DNA of 5,573 nt. Source: Methanobacteriota archaeon. Lineage in GTDB: Archaea > Nanobdellota > Nanobdellia > Woesearchaeales > SM23-78. The notes below the pieces were generated by a model. It worked only from the letters and a program-made list of their open reading frames with translations, made no database searches and was not told where the DNA came from. Position 1 is the first letter of the stretch. Each line of letters opens with the position of its first letter. Of the stretch, positions 1 through 5,573 are shown in pieces. The DNA lies in assembly GCA_030637925.1 (NCBI GenBank), contig DAOWFR010000018.1, positions 1-5,573 on the forward strand. The letters run 5' to 3'. Made by a program: the position numbers and the translations under genes.

Positions 1-104
1 ATAAAAGAAAGAGTTGGGAAGGAGTAAAAGCTTATGTTTTTGTGTGTCAAGCCTGCGGCAAGAAGATAGGGATAACCAAGAAGATGAAAGAAAAAAAGAG
101 TTAG
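1..104 (+). CDS. C-terminal end of an unidentified protein with a CxxC motif (5' partial)
   Basis: The frame starting at base 3 is open from the window edge to a TAG at 102-104 and gives 33 residues. They read as a lysine-rich C-terminus around the segment AYVFVCQACGKKIG, followed by a basic tail. The CQACG motif looks like half of a zinc ribbon; a partner Cys pair would have to lie upstream, outside the window. A T-rich terminator follows directly and then the metG promoter, which fits a real gene end. An aromatic strand leading into CxxCG near the C-terminus occurs in SprT-like and other zinc-ribbon proteins, but too little is visible to name a family. I am fairly sure it is coding and unsure of its function. 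Confidence 0.55.
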   Translation, partial: KRKSWEGVKAYVFVCQACGKKIGITKKMKEKKS

Positions 105-116
105 GATTAATAAATT

Positions 117-136
117 ACTTTTTCTTGTTTTTTCTC
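117..136 (+). terminator. T-run archaeal-type terminator of the upstream gene
   Basis: The non-template strand carries T5 (119-123) and T6 (128-133) within an almost pure pyrimidine stretch 13-30 bases after the upstream stop codon. No stable hairpin precedes it. Oligo-T runs without a hairpin are the known archaeal termination signal. It ends just before the metG promoter, so it probably separates the two transcripts. Confidence 0.6.
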
Positions 137-153
137 CAAAAAACATATAAATA
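137..153 (+). promoter_or_regulatory. metG core promoter (BRE plus TATA box)
   Basis: A purine-rich BRE-like stretch, CCAAAAAA (136-143 region), runs directly into the TATA box CATATAAATA (144-153). The box centre near 149 lies about 28 bases before the metG ATG at 177. Archaeal transcription usually starts about 25-27 bases from the box centre, so the predicted start is about 174-177. The metG mRNA would then have little or no 5' leader. No Shine-Dalgarno motif lies before the ATG, which agrees with this. Confidence 0.72.
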
Positions 154-176
154 CCCCTCTTATTTATTGCTCTGCT

Positions 177-2354
177 ATGAAGAAAATATTAATCACAAGC
201 GCACTGCCTTATGTGAATAATGTGCCCCACCTAGGCAATATTATTGGGTGTGTCTTGTCAGCAGATGTTTTTGCAAGGTATAGCAGAAGTAGAGGGTGGA
301 ATACAAGATATATTTGCGGTGCTGATGAGCATGGAACAACTACTGAGACTAAGGCTCTTGAAGAAGGAATTACCCCTCAACAAGTGTGTGATAAATACTA
401 TAAGCTTCACAAAGAGATATATGAATGGTTTGGTATTAGTTTTGATGTGTTTGGAAGAACAAGCACAGAGACTCATAAGAAGCTAACCCAGGAAATATTC
501 TTAAAACTTCATGAAAACAGATTCATTGTTGAGGACTTTCTTGAAGAACTCTACTGTGAGAAGTGCAAAAAAAGTTTAGCAGACAGGTTTGTAGAAGGCA
601 TATGTCCTTATTGTGGCTATGAAAATGCTAGAGGTGACCAATGTGATAAGTGCGGACATTTGCTTAATGCTGTTGAGCTAAAGAATCCTAAGTGTAAGAT
701 TTGTGGTTCTGCTCCTACTAAGAAGAATACCAAGCATTTGTTCCTTGACTTGGAAAAGCTTCAGCCAGAGCTAAAGAAGTGGATTAAGCAGATAAGTAAG
801 GAAGGTTTTTGGAGTGATAATACAATCACTTATACAAATGCCTGGTTAAAAGAAGGCTTAAAGAAAAGATGCATCTCAAGACAATTAAAATGGGGCATAC
901 CCATTCCTTTAAAAGGTTTTGAAGACATGGTGTTCTATGTGTGGTTTGATGCTCCTATTGGTTATATCAGTATTACTGCTCATAAGTTTAATGACTGGAA
1001 GGACTGGTGGAAGAACCCTGAGCATGTTAGCTTGTACCAGTTCATGGGCAAGGATAATGTGCTTTTTCACACCATAATATTTCCAGGAACCCTTATAGGA
1101 ACAAAGGATAAATATACTTTGCTTTATCATATCAATACTACTGAGTATCTTAATTATAAGGATGGCAAGTTCAGTAAGAGCCGAGGTATTGGTGTTTTTG
1201 GAGATGATGCTGTAAAGCTAGGCTTACCACCAGATGCTTTTAGGTATTACTTACTTGTTAACAGGCCTGAGAAGGCTGATACTGTGTTTAGCTGGGATGA
1301 TTTTCAAGATAAGCTAAATCATGAGTTAATAGGTACTCTTGGCAACTTGGTTAATAGAACAATTGTTTTTCTTAATAAGTACTATAACTCAAAAGTTCCT
1401 GATTATGATTTAGAAGAAAAAGAAAAAGAATTCCTTGACTTGGTAAGAGACCAGGAGAACAAGATAACTAATCTATTAGACAAAGTAAAGCTTAAGGATG
1501 CTTTAAAAGAAATACTTGCTCTTTGTGCTAACGGTAATAAATTTTTTCAAGCAGCAGAGCCATGGAAGAATGTTAAAGAGGACAAGAAAAGAGCAGATAA
1601 TGCTTTATACATATTAATTAATCTTGTAAAGGATATTGCTATTCTATGTGAACCCTACTTACCATTTACATCTGACAAGATTTTCAAGCAATTAAATATT
1701 GAAGCAAAGAAATGGGAAGACCTGGGGGTATTAAGTGTAGATAAAGGACACAAGATTGGACAAGCAGAGGTGTTGTTTAACAAGTTAGTTGATAAAGATA
1801 AGAATGAATTAAAAGAGAAATTTAGTGGTAAAAGTAAAAAAGAAGAAAAAGAAACTTCATCGCTCGCTACGCGAGAGAAAAAAGGTTTTAACTTGCTCAA
1901 CTTAAAGGTTGCTGAGATAAAAGAGGTTAAAGACCATCCTGATGCTGAAAAGTTAATCATACTAAAACTCAACCTTGGAAAAAATGAAAAAGAGAGGCAG
2001 ATTGTTGCTGGCATTAAAGGGCATTACTCAAACAAGGAATTAAAAGGGAAAAAAATAATTGTTGTTACTAATCTTGAGCCAGCAGATATAAGAGGAGAGA
2101 AATCCAATGGCATGCTCCTTGCATGTGGAAGTGATGAAGGAACTGTTGGCTTGGTAACTGTTAAAAAAGCAGAGCCAGGAACACAGGTGTTAATAGAAGG
2201 GACAAAACCAAATAATGAAATCATTACACTTGATGAGTTTAAAACAGTAAAGCTAAGAGCAAAACAAGGTAAAACTTATTATGAAAGTGAAATATTAAAG
2301 GCTGGTGATGAAGAAGTAATAGTTGAGAAAGGAGTTGAGGGCAAGATAAGATAG
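177..2354 (+). CDS. metG: Methionyl-tRNA synthetase, archaeal/eukaryotic type with fused C-terminal tRNA-binding domain
   Basis: This cytosolic class I synthetase charges tRNA-Met with methionine using ATP. The 725 residues contain, in order, the Rossmann catalytic start with the HIGH-type signature PHLGN (residues 17-21) and a connective domain with four CxxC pairs (C127/130, 143/146, 156/159, 173/176). These would bind two zinc ions. Next come the FVWFDA-like segment VFYVWFDAPIGY and the KMSKS-type motif KFSKS (331-335). The helical anticodon-binding domain is at about 370-530 and a charged Lys/Glu/Ser linker at about 540-570. An EMAPII/Trbp111-like OB fold follows at about 572-675, containing DHPDAEKL and the SNGMLLA segment, and a tail of about 50 residues ends the protein. 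The length matches single-chain archaeal MetRS. ATG 177 is the only start: no in-frame ATG, GTG or TTG lies between it and the upstream in-frame TAA at 111-113. The core is strikingly like eukaryotic cytosolic MetRS as recalled from memory. Confidence 0.97.
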   Translation: MKKILITSALPYVNNVPHLGNIIGCVLSADVFARYSRSRGWNTRYICGADEHGTTTETKALEEGITPQQVCDKYYKLHKEIYEWFGISFDVFGRTSTETHKKLTQEIFLKLHENRFIVEDFLEELYCEKCKKSLADRFVEGICPYCGYENARGDQCDKCGHLLNAVELKNPKCKICGSAPTKKNTKHLFLDLEKLQPELKKWIKQISKEGFWSDNTITYTNAWLKEGLKKRCISRQLKWGIPIPLKGFEDMVFYVWFDAPIGYISITAHKFNDWKDWWKNPEHVSLYQFMGKDNVLFHTIIFPGTLIGTKDKYTLLYHINTTEYLNYKDGKFSKSRGIGVFGDDAVKLGLPPDAFRYYLLVNRPEKADTVFSWDDFQDKLNHELIGTLGNLVNRTIVFLNKYYNSKVPDYDLEEKEKEFLDLVRDQENKITNLLDKVKLKDALKEILALCANGNKFFQAAEPWKNVKEDKKRADNALYILINLVKDIAILCEPYLPFTSDKIFKQLNIEAKKWEDLGVLSVDKGHKIGQAEVLFNKLVDKDKNELKEKFSGKSKKEEKETSSLATREKKGFNLLNLKVAEIKEVKDHPDAEKLIILKLNLGKNEKERQIVAGIKGHYSNKELKGKKIIVVTNLEPADIRGEKSNGMLLACGSDEGTVGLVTVKKAEPGTQVLIEGTKPNNEIITLDEFKTVKLRAKQGKTYYESEILKAGDEEVIVEKGVEGKIR
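1861..1877. repeat. CpG-dense palindrome inside the metG linker
   Basis: CTCGC (1863-1867) and GCGAG (1871-1875) form a perfect 5-bp inverted repeat around a TAC loop, with CG just upstream and AG downstream. Four CpG dinucleotides fall within 13 bases, although CpG is rare elsewhere in the window. It is translated in frame as SLATRE (562-567), in the flexible linker between the anticodon-binding domain and the OB domain, where a short insertion would be tolerated. It looks like a copy of a small dispersed palindromic element, but only one copy is visible here, so that is inference. Confidence 0.5.
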
Positions 2355-2360
2355 GAAAAT

Positions 2361-2370
2361 TATTTAAATT
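2361..2370 (+). promoter_or_regulatory. TATA box of the small membrane protein gene
   Basis: TATTTAAATT (2361-2370) has its centre near 2366, which predicts a transcript start around 2391. That is 11 bases before the ATG at 2402 and just upstream of the GGGTGGT ribosome-binding motif. No T-run follows the metG stop, so read-through from metG may also contribute. Confidence 0.55.
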
Positions 2371-2391
2371 CTAAGATTATACACAATTGAA

Positions 2392-2398
2392 GGGTGGT
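2392..2398 (+). promoter_or_regulatory. Ribosome-binding site deciding the start at 2402
   Basis: GGGTGGT resembles the GGTGAT part of the archaeal anti-Shine-Dalgarno complement, with one G for A change that can still pair by wobble. Aligned to the full AGGAGGTGAT it leaves about 7 bases before ATG 2402. The alternative TTG at 2387 lies before both this motif and the predicted transcript start. Confidence 0.5.
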
Positions 2399-2401
2399 AA
2401 A

Positions 2402-2611
2402 ATGGTATATCTTATTCCTGTGATTGGTTTTGGAACTTTGGCTATTGGAGTAAGCGGTCTCACGTACGGGGTTATTAATTATTTAGTTAAAGGAAGAAAA
2501 GAAAATTACAAAAGACTTTTAGAGATAGTAAGAGAAGAACAAAGAGAAGAAGCAACCAACCAGGACAGAGCTGTTCCATATAATACTATTGATACTCATT
2601 TAAAAAAGTAA
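2402..2611 (+). CDS. Small single-pass membrane protein, function unknown
   Basis: The gene encodes 69 residues. I do not recognise a family. Residues 2-29 form one hydrophobic helix rich in Gly, Ile, Leu and Val (VYLIPVIGFGTLAIGVSG onward). KGRK follows at 30-33, and then a charged, probably helical tail of about 36 residues with several Glu/Arg/Lys. By the positive-inside rule the tail should be cytoplasmic and the N-terminus outside. I chose ATG 2402 over the in-frame TTG at 2387 because a Shine-Dalgarno-like motif and the predicted transcript start lie between them. It sits 47 bases after metG and 76 bases before the large secreted protein gene, and has its own TATA box. The composition and the tidy promoter/RBS arrangement favour a real gene. 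A role with the downstream secreted protein cannot be shown from the sequence. Confidence 0.75.
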   Translation: MVYLIPVIGFGTLAIGVSGLTYGVINYLVKGRKENYKRLLEIVREEQREEATNQDRAVPYNTIDTHLKK

Positions 2612-2615
2612 ATTA

Positions 2616-2637
2616 GATTTCTCTTTATTCTATTGTT
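2616..2637 (+). terminator. Possible T-rich terminator after the small membrane protein gene
   Basis: Just after the TAA at 2609-2611 comes a pyrimidine-rich stretch with short T runs (TTT at 2618-2620 and 2624-2626, broken by C and A). It is weaker than the signal before metG, and no hairpin is evident. Position and composition suit a leaky archaeal terminator. Confidence 0.3.
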
Positions 2638-2647
2638 AATCGCAACA

Positions 2648-2656
2648 TTTATATAT
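2648..2656 (+). promoter_or_regulatory. TATA box of the large secreted protein gene
   Basis: TTTATATAT matches the archaeal TATA consensus well and follows CGCAACA, a weak BRE. Its centre near 2652 predicts transcription from about 2678. That leaves a leader of about 10 bases before GTG 2688, just enough to hold the GGTGA ribosome-binding motif. Confidence 0.62.
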
Positions 2657-2679
2657 CTTAATTCTAAGAAATAAGGTTA

Positions 2680-2685
2680 AGGTGA
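2680..2685 (+). promoter_or_regulatory. Ribosome-binding site deciding the GTG start at 2688
   Basis: AGGTGA is a perfect match to the core of the archaeal anti-Shine-Dalgarno complement AGGAGGTGATC. Aligned to that sequence, the AGG ends at 2682 and leaves 5 bases before GTG 2688. The other in-frame GTG at 2682 overlaps the motif and is therefore less likely. Confidence 0.5.
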
Positions 2686-2687
2686 GG

Positions 2688-2783
2688 GTGAATAAACTAT
2701 TAGCATTAGTAATGATTTATCTTATTATGTCCTTAATTTTTTCTACTGCTCTTGTATTTGCAACCATCTATAAAGCAGAGGCT
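2688..2783 (+). other. Signal peptide of the large secreted protein
   Basis: Residues 1-32 have a short basic start (NK), a hydrophobic core of about 24 residues (LLALVMIYLIMSLIFSTALV) and an A-x-A type end (AEA, residues 30-32) before YGQDE. Sec-type cleavage after A32 is plausible. If it is not cut, the segment would act as an N-terminal membrane anchor. Confidence 0.7.
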
Positions 2784-5573
2784 TATGGTCAGGATGAGAT
2801 ACCAGGGATTATACGAGAAAGTGATACTCTTGAGATAAGAACACAGTCTGTAATGCCCTGCTCTGTGAAAGCAGATTTCACTGGTAATGTTTATGAAGAA
2901 ATGACTTGTGGCGCAGGAACTCCTGTAATATGCACTTATACTTACAGTGCCAGTAATTTTGCTGGCAGAGTAACAGCTAGGGTTAAGGAAGGTGTTTCAG
3001 GCAACACAGAAGAGGTATATGCTTATGTTGATAATCTTGCTCCCAGAATAGATAGTTTTACAACTACAAGCCTTGGGAATAAGGTAAGAGGAATCTATTC
3101 TATTACTGAGCTTGGAAACACATATTATCCTGGTAGGTGCTCAGGAGTAAAAGATGTTGAGCTTTATATTGATGGTGTCCTGGCTAACACCATAAGTCAT
3201 CCAAAAGGGGAATGCCTTGTTACTGGCTCAATAACAGGTACAAAACCAGGCTTTGTAGGAAGTGTTAATACTAGTTTAAAGGTTTATGATTATATTGGTT
3301 TTTTTGATAATAAGACAGGACCAAGTGTTTCTATAGATGCTAGTAATCCAGTGATAAAAGAAACAGTAAAGGTTCTAAAAGCAGGAACTGATGCAGAGGT
3401 TCTACTAGTTGACACCAACTCAATTGTTGTAAGAGATGTTGATGTAAGGATAGAAATAGAGGATGATCTCATTTCATCTACTAATAGTGTGTTTGGTAAT
3501 TTCACAGATTTTGACAAGACTAATACTCAGGACCAGAGTAGTATAGGAGCAAATTGTGTTGGTAGTGGTTGGATTAGTAATACTTATAATTGCACTTTCT
3601 CAAATGTAAAGCTCTGCCCCTTAGTTATTAATCCTGGCTTTTTTGTAAGAGCCATAGATCAGCTTGGTAACATGGCTAATACCACTCTAACAGCAAGCTT
3701 CACAGAAGTTACTGGAGTGGGAGAAGTTATAAGGCTTGGACCAGAACCTTATAGATGTGTAGAAGATGTGTGCTATGTAAGAGCAGGGATAAATAATATA
3801 ACAGCAGAGATAAGTCCTGGCAGTTCTTATCTTGATAATAATGTGTTCATACAAGGAGTAAGAGCAGATTGTAATAAAGCAACTAACTGGATATGCCAGG
3901 CAGACGTGAACATAAATATGGGGGAGACAATTATAAATCTTGTGGGAACAGATGACTTTGGCAATCCAATAACAGCACAGGTAAGTATTGTTGTTGATAA
4001 TCAGGTTCCTGTAATAATAGGAGAGCTTACTTCTGAACCAGAATGCCCAAAGAGTGGTGAGACTCTGGAGATAAGGCTTAATGTGAGTGAAGCAGAAAGC
4101 CCTGGTGTTATTATAAGTGCAAACACTAGTGAGATAAGCGAGGATAATAAGACCATGGCAGAGTGTGAGGAAGTGGATAGTAATGAGTGGGAGTGTGTTC
4201 TAAGCATAAGCAATATCAAAGACCAAGAAATAAATACTGAGCTTGAAGTAATAGTAGAAGACTTTGCAGGTAATGAGATAATAGAGAGCATAAATGTTAG
4301 TATATGCGTAGAGATAGGAGAAATCCCAAATCTTATATCAGAGGTAAAGACTAAACCACCCCTGCCCAGGATTGATAGGAAAACAGCTAGTAAGATAACC
4401 CTAAACATGCCAGTGCCATTAGAGATTGTTAATAGAATAGAAGGAATTGAGATAATTGATAGAAGTCTTGTTGACTGCTCAGATACACCAGGCCTAGTAG
4501 GACAAGAATACATGATTAATGATTATGGATTCAACCCAGTTCTTATTCTTCCATTAAGATATGATTATTCTAGTCAGGAAGAGTGGGATGATGATGACAA
4601 GATAGAAGTTAACTGCACTTTTGAGTTCAATATAAAACATGGAAATACAAGATATACTGAACCAGAAGCAGAGAATATAAGTTTTAAATTAGAGGTTTAT
4701 AACCTGGCCCTAGGAAATATTAGTGAGAATTATAATAAGAAGATTGAAGAGATAAAACAAGAAATAAGACGTCTTGACAAGCAAATAGAAAAATACCAAA
4801 AAGTATATAATATGCTTGGAAAATTGTGCAAGCTTGCAGAGACCATTGGTAATATTAACAGGATTGTGCAATCAGTAAAAGCAGCTATCTGGGGAGTGTG
4901 TGTGGTTATTAATGCGATAATACCAGGCCTTGGAGATACAATATGGAATCCTGTTCACGGCGCTCTCTCAGGACTACATAACATTGTGGAAACCTCTATC
5001 TGGCCAACAGGATGGGTGCCTGTAGGAGGCAATACCCTTGGTTTAGTGATAAAAGGAGGGTGCTCCATCTATACCTGCAAGTTCTATGAGTTCAACACCT
5101 TTGTAGACATAGGTATGAGTATAGCAGCGCATTATGCAACAAAGAATGATAAGAAGATAACAGGAAGAGAGAAGAACTTGGAGTGTGATGGTGAGCATGG
5201 TTGCGGAACCCTAACTGCTTATGAAGATGGAAGTTATGAAATGACTTATGAAGACGGAACAAGAGCAATCAGTACTCCGGATGGAACAATAACAACTTAT
5301 ACAACTAATACAATTGGTGAAAATAAGTTTGTTGAAACACTAGATGGAAGTATAACTGCTTATAAAGATGATGAAATAGTGTGGAAACTGGAAATATTAC
5401 CAGATGGAAATGAAAAATTCACACACGGTTCTACAACATGGACTAAGGAATACAATGTTAATGATAGGAGTTTCACAATAACATACCCAAACGGACACGT
5501 AGATTATTATGATCCTAATGGGATCCAACTAGCACCACAATCAGATACTCCAACACCAGCTCCAATAATACCA
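2688..5573 (+). CDS. Large secreted or surface protein with Ig-like domains, coiled coil, hydrophobic block and DG repeats (3' partial)
   Basis: An uninterrupted frame of 962 codons runs off the window end; I do not recognise a named family. In order it has a signal peptide (1-32), then about five or six Ig-like beta domains over 33-680. The domain marks are repeated D-x-x-G-N turns (D324-N328, D423-N426, D525-N529) and VDN-x-x-P junctions (near D115 and D437). Next are a coiled coil (about 682-712), a hydrophobic Gly/Cys-rich block (about 730-800), DG beta-hairpin repeats (840-945) and the start of a Pro/Thr-rich linker (949-962). There are 24 Cys, 18 of them in the Ig-like part, which suggests disulfides. 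All 13 N-x-S/T sequons lie between residues 194 and 677. These traits fit an exported glycoprotein of the archaeal surface; adhesion or host contact is inference. GTG 2688 is preferred from the ribosome-binding spacing, and GTG 2682 would add only two residues. A C-terminal anchor would lie beyond the window. Confidence 0.88.
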   Translation, partial: MNKLLALVMIYLIMSLIFSTALVFATIYKAEAYGQDEIPGIIRESDTLEIRTQSVMPCSVKADFTGNVYEEMTCGAGTPVICTYTYSASNFAGRVTARVKEGVSGNTEEVYAYVDNLAPRIDSFTTTSLGNKVRGIYSITELGNTYYPGRCSGVKDVELYIDGVLANTISHPKGECLVTGSITGTKPGFVGSVNTSLKVYDYIGFFDNKTGPSVSIDASNPVIKETVKVLKAGTDAEVLLVDTNSIVVRDVDVRIEIEDDLISSTNSVFGNFTDFDKTNTQDQSSIGANCVGSGWISNTYNCTFSNVKLCPLVINPGFFVRAIDQLGNMANTTLTASFTEVTGVGEVIRLGPEPYRCVEDVCYVRAGINNITAEISPGSSYLDNNVFIQGVRADCNKATNWICQADVNINMGETIINLVGTDDFGNPITAQVSIVVDNQVPVIIGELTSEPECPKSGETLEIRLNVSEAESPGVIISANTSEISEDNKTMAECEEVDSNEWECVLSISNIKDQEINTELEVIVEDFAGNEIIESINVSICVEIGEIPNLISEVKTKPPLPRIDRKTASKITLNMPVPLEIVNRIEGIEIIDRSLVDCSDTPGLVGQEYMINDYGFNPVLILPLRYDYSSQEEWDDDDKIEVNCTFEFNIKHGNTRYTEPEAENISFKLEVYNLALGNISENYNKKIEEIKQEIRRLDKQIEKYQKVYNMLGKLCKLAETIGNINRIVQSVKAAIWGVCVVINAIIPGLGDTIWNPVHGALSGLHNIVETSIWPTGWVPVGGNTLGLVIKGGCSIYTCKFYEFNTFVDIGMSIAAHYATKNDKKITGREKNLECDGEHGCGTLTAYEDGSYEMTYEDGTRAISTPDGTITTYTTNTIGENKFVETLDGSITAYKDDEIVWKLEILPDGNEKFTHGSTTWTKEYNVNDRSFTITYPNGHVDYYDPNGIQLAPQSDTPTPAPIIP
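4725..5087 (+). other. Coiled coil followed by a hydrophobic Gly/Cys-rich block in the large protein
   Basis: Residues 680-713 form a charged helix with Ile/Leu at heptad-like spacing (KKIEEIKQEIRRLDKQIEKY). The next 85 residues change character. KLC (712-714) and an amphipathic helix lead into AAIWGVCVVINAIIPGLGD (732-750), about 18 apolar residues interrupted by N742. A second apolar stretch, WVPVGGNTLGLVIKGG (776-791), is followed by two Cys (792, 797). The first stretch is long enough for one membrane helix. Whether this block spans a membrane, forms an amphipathic hairpin or is a buried core cannot be decided by eye. Confidence 0.5.
5205..5522 (+). repeat. Tandem DG-type repeats encoded in the large protein
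   Basis: The Asp-Gly or Asn-Gly turn recurs at residues 847, 856, 865, 886, 906, 935 and 944. The first three are exactly nine residues (27 bases) apart, at 5220, 5247 and 5274, and the first two share the start TATGAAGA[T/C]GGA. The units read like YEDGxxxxT with alternating Thr/Ile/Tyr, which suggests short beta hairpins stacked into a sheet, loosely like MORN or YD-type repeats. The family assignment is uncertain. Confidence 0.6.

Noticed and set aside
14..220. 68-residue + strand frame starting at TTG 14
   Set aside because: It runs across the T-run terminator and the metG promoter and into metG, has low-complexity Phe/Leu/Tyr runs from AT-rich DNA, and competes with the better frame ending at 104.
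244..486. 80-residue + strand frame inside metG
   Set aside because: It lies wholly inside the well-supported MetRS catalytic domain in another frame and has no promoter or ribosome-binding site of its own.
1655..2014. 119-residue minus-strand frame with Phe/Ser runs
   Set aside because: It is antisense to the Lys/Glu-rich linker and OB domain of MetRS, where AAA/GAA codons read backwards as TTT/TTC. There is no sign of an independent gene.
2387..2404. TTG at 2387 as start of the small membrane protein
   Set aside because: It lies upstream of both the predicted transcript start (about 2391) and the GGGTGGT motif. ATG 2402 has correct spacing and still keeps the whole membrane helix.
2469..2480. 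Short CGTACG palindrome in the small membrane protein gene
   Set aside because: It is only six bases, fits normal codons, and has none of the stem-loop-stem form seen in the metG palindrome.
2712..2714. ATG as start of the large secreted protein
   Set aside because: It would remove the basic end and part of the hydrophobic core of the signal peptide, and no ribosome-binding motif is placed before it.
4001..4513. 170-residue minus-strand frame rich in Ser, Leu and Ile
   Set aside because: It is antisense to the Ig-like region. Its composition is what the reverse complement of that region gives, and no minus-strand promoter or recognisable domain is visible.

Overview
The window reads as AT-rich archaeal DNA, most likely from a DPANN-type lineage such as Woesearchaeota or Pacearchaeota. 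The lineage is inferred, not proven. The support is a TATA box about 28-36 bases upstream of each of the three starts visible here, one apparently leaderless start, Shine-Dalgarno-like GGTG motifs before the other two genes, T-run terminators, heavy use of ATA and AGA/AGG codons, and a large secreted protein rich in N-glycosylation sequons. All genes lie on the + strand, and the non-coding gaps are short (about 72, 47 and 76 bases), so no stretch over 300 bases lacks a gene.

Layout: bases 1-104 hold the last 34 codons of an upstream gene with one CxxC motif, followed by a T-run terminator and a strong TATA promoter. Bases 177-2354 encode a complete methionyl-tRNA synthetase (metG) of the archaeal/eukaryotic type, with four CxxC pairs and a fused C-terminal tRNA-binding OB domain. 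Its core closely resembles eukaryotic cytosolic MetRS as I remember those sequences. A small CpG-dense palindrome sits in the linker before the OB domain. Bases 2402-2611 encode a 69-residue single-pass membrane protein of unknown function with its own promoter. From 2688 to the window end an open frame of 962 codons, cut off by the window edge, encodes a secreted protein. It has a signal peptide, five or six Ig-like beta domains, a coiled coil, a hydrophobic Gly/Cys-rich block, DG-type beta repeats, and then a Pro/Thr-rich stretch.

The genes do not form an obvious functional operon, since each visible start has its own promoter. metG is housekeeping. The large secreted protein is the least explained item and could be a cell-surface or host-contact protein. 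The small membrane protein next to it may or may not be related. I found no RNA genes, mobile elements or CRISPR arrays.
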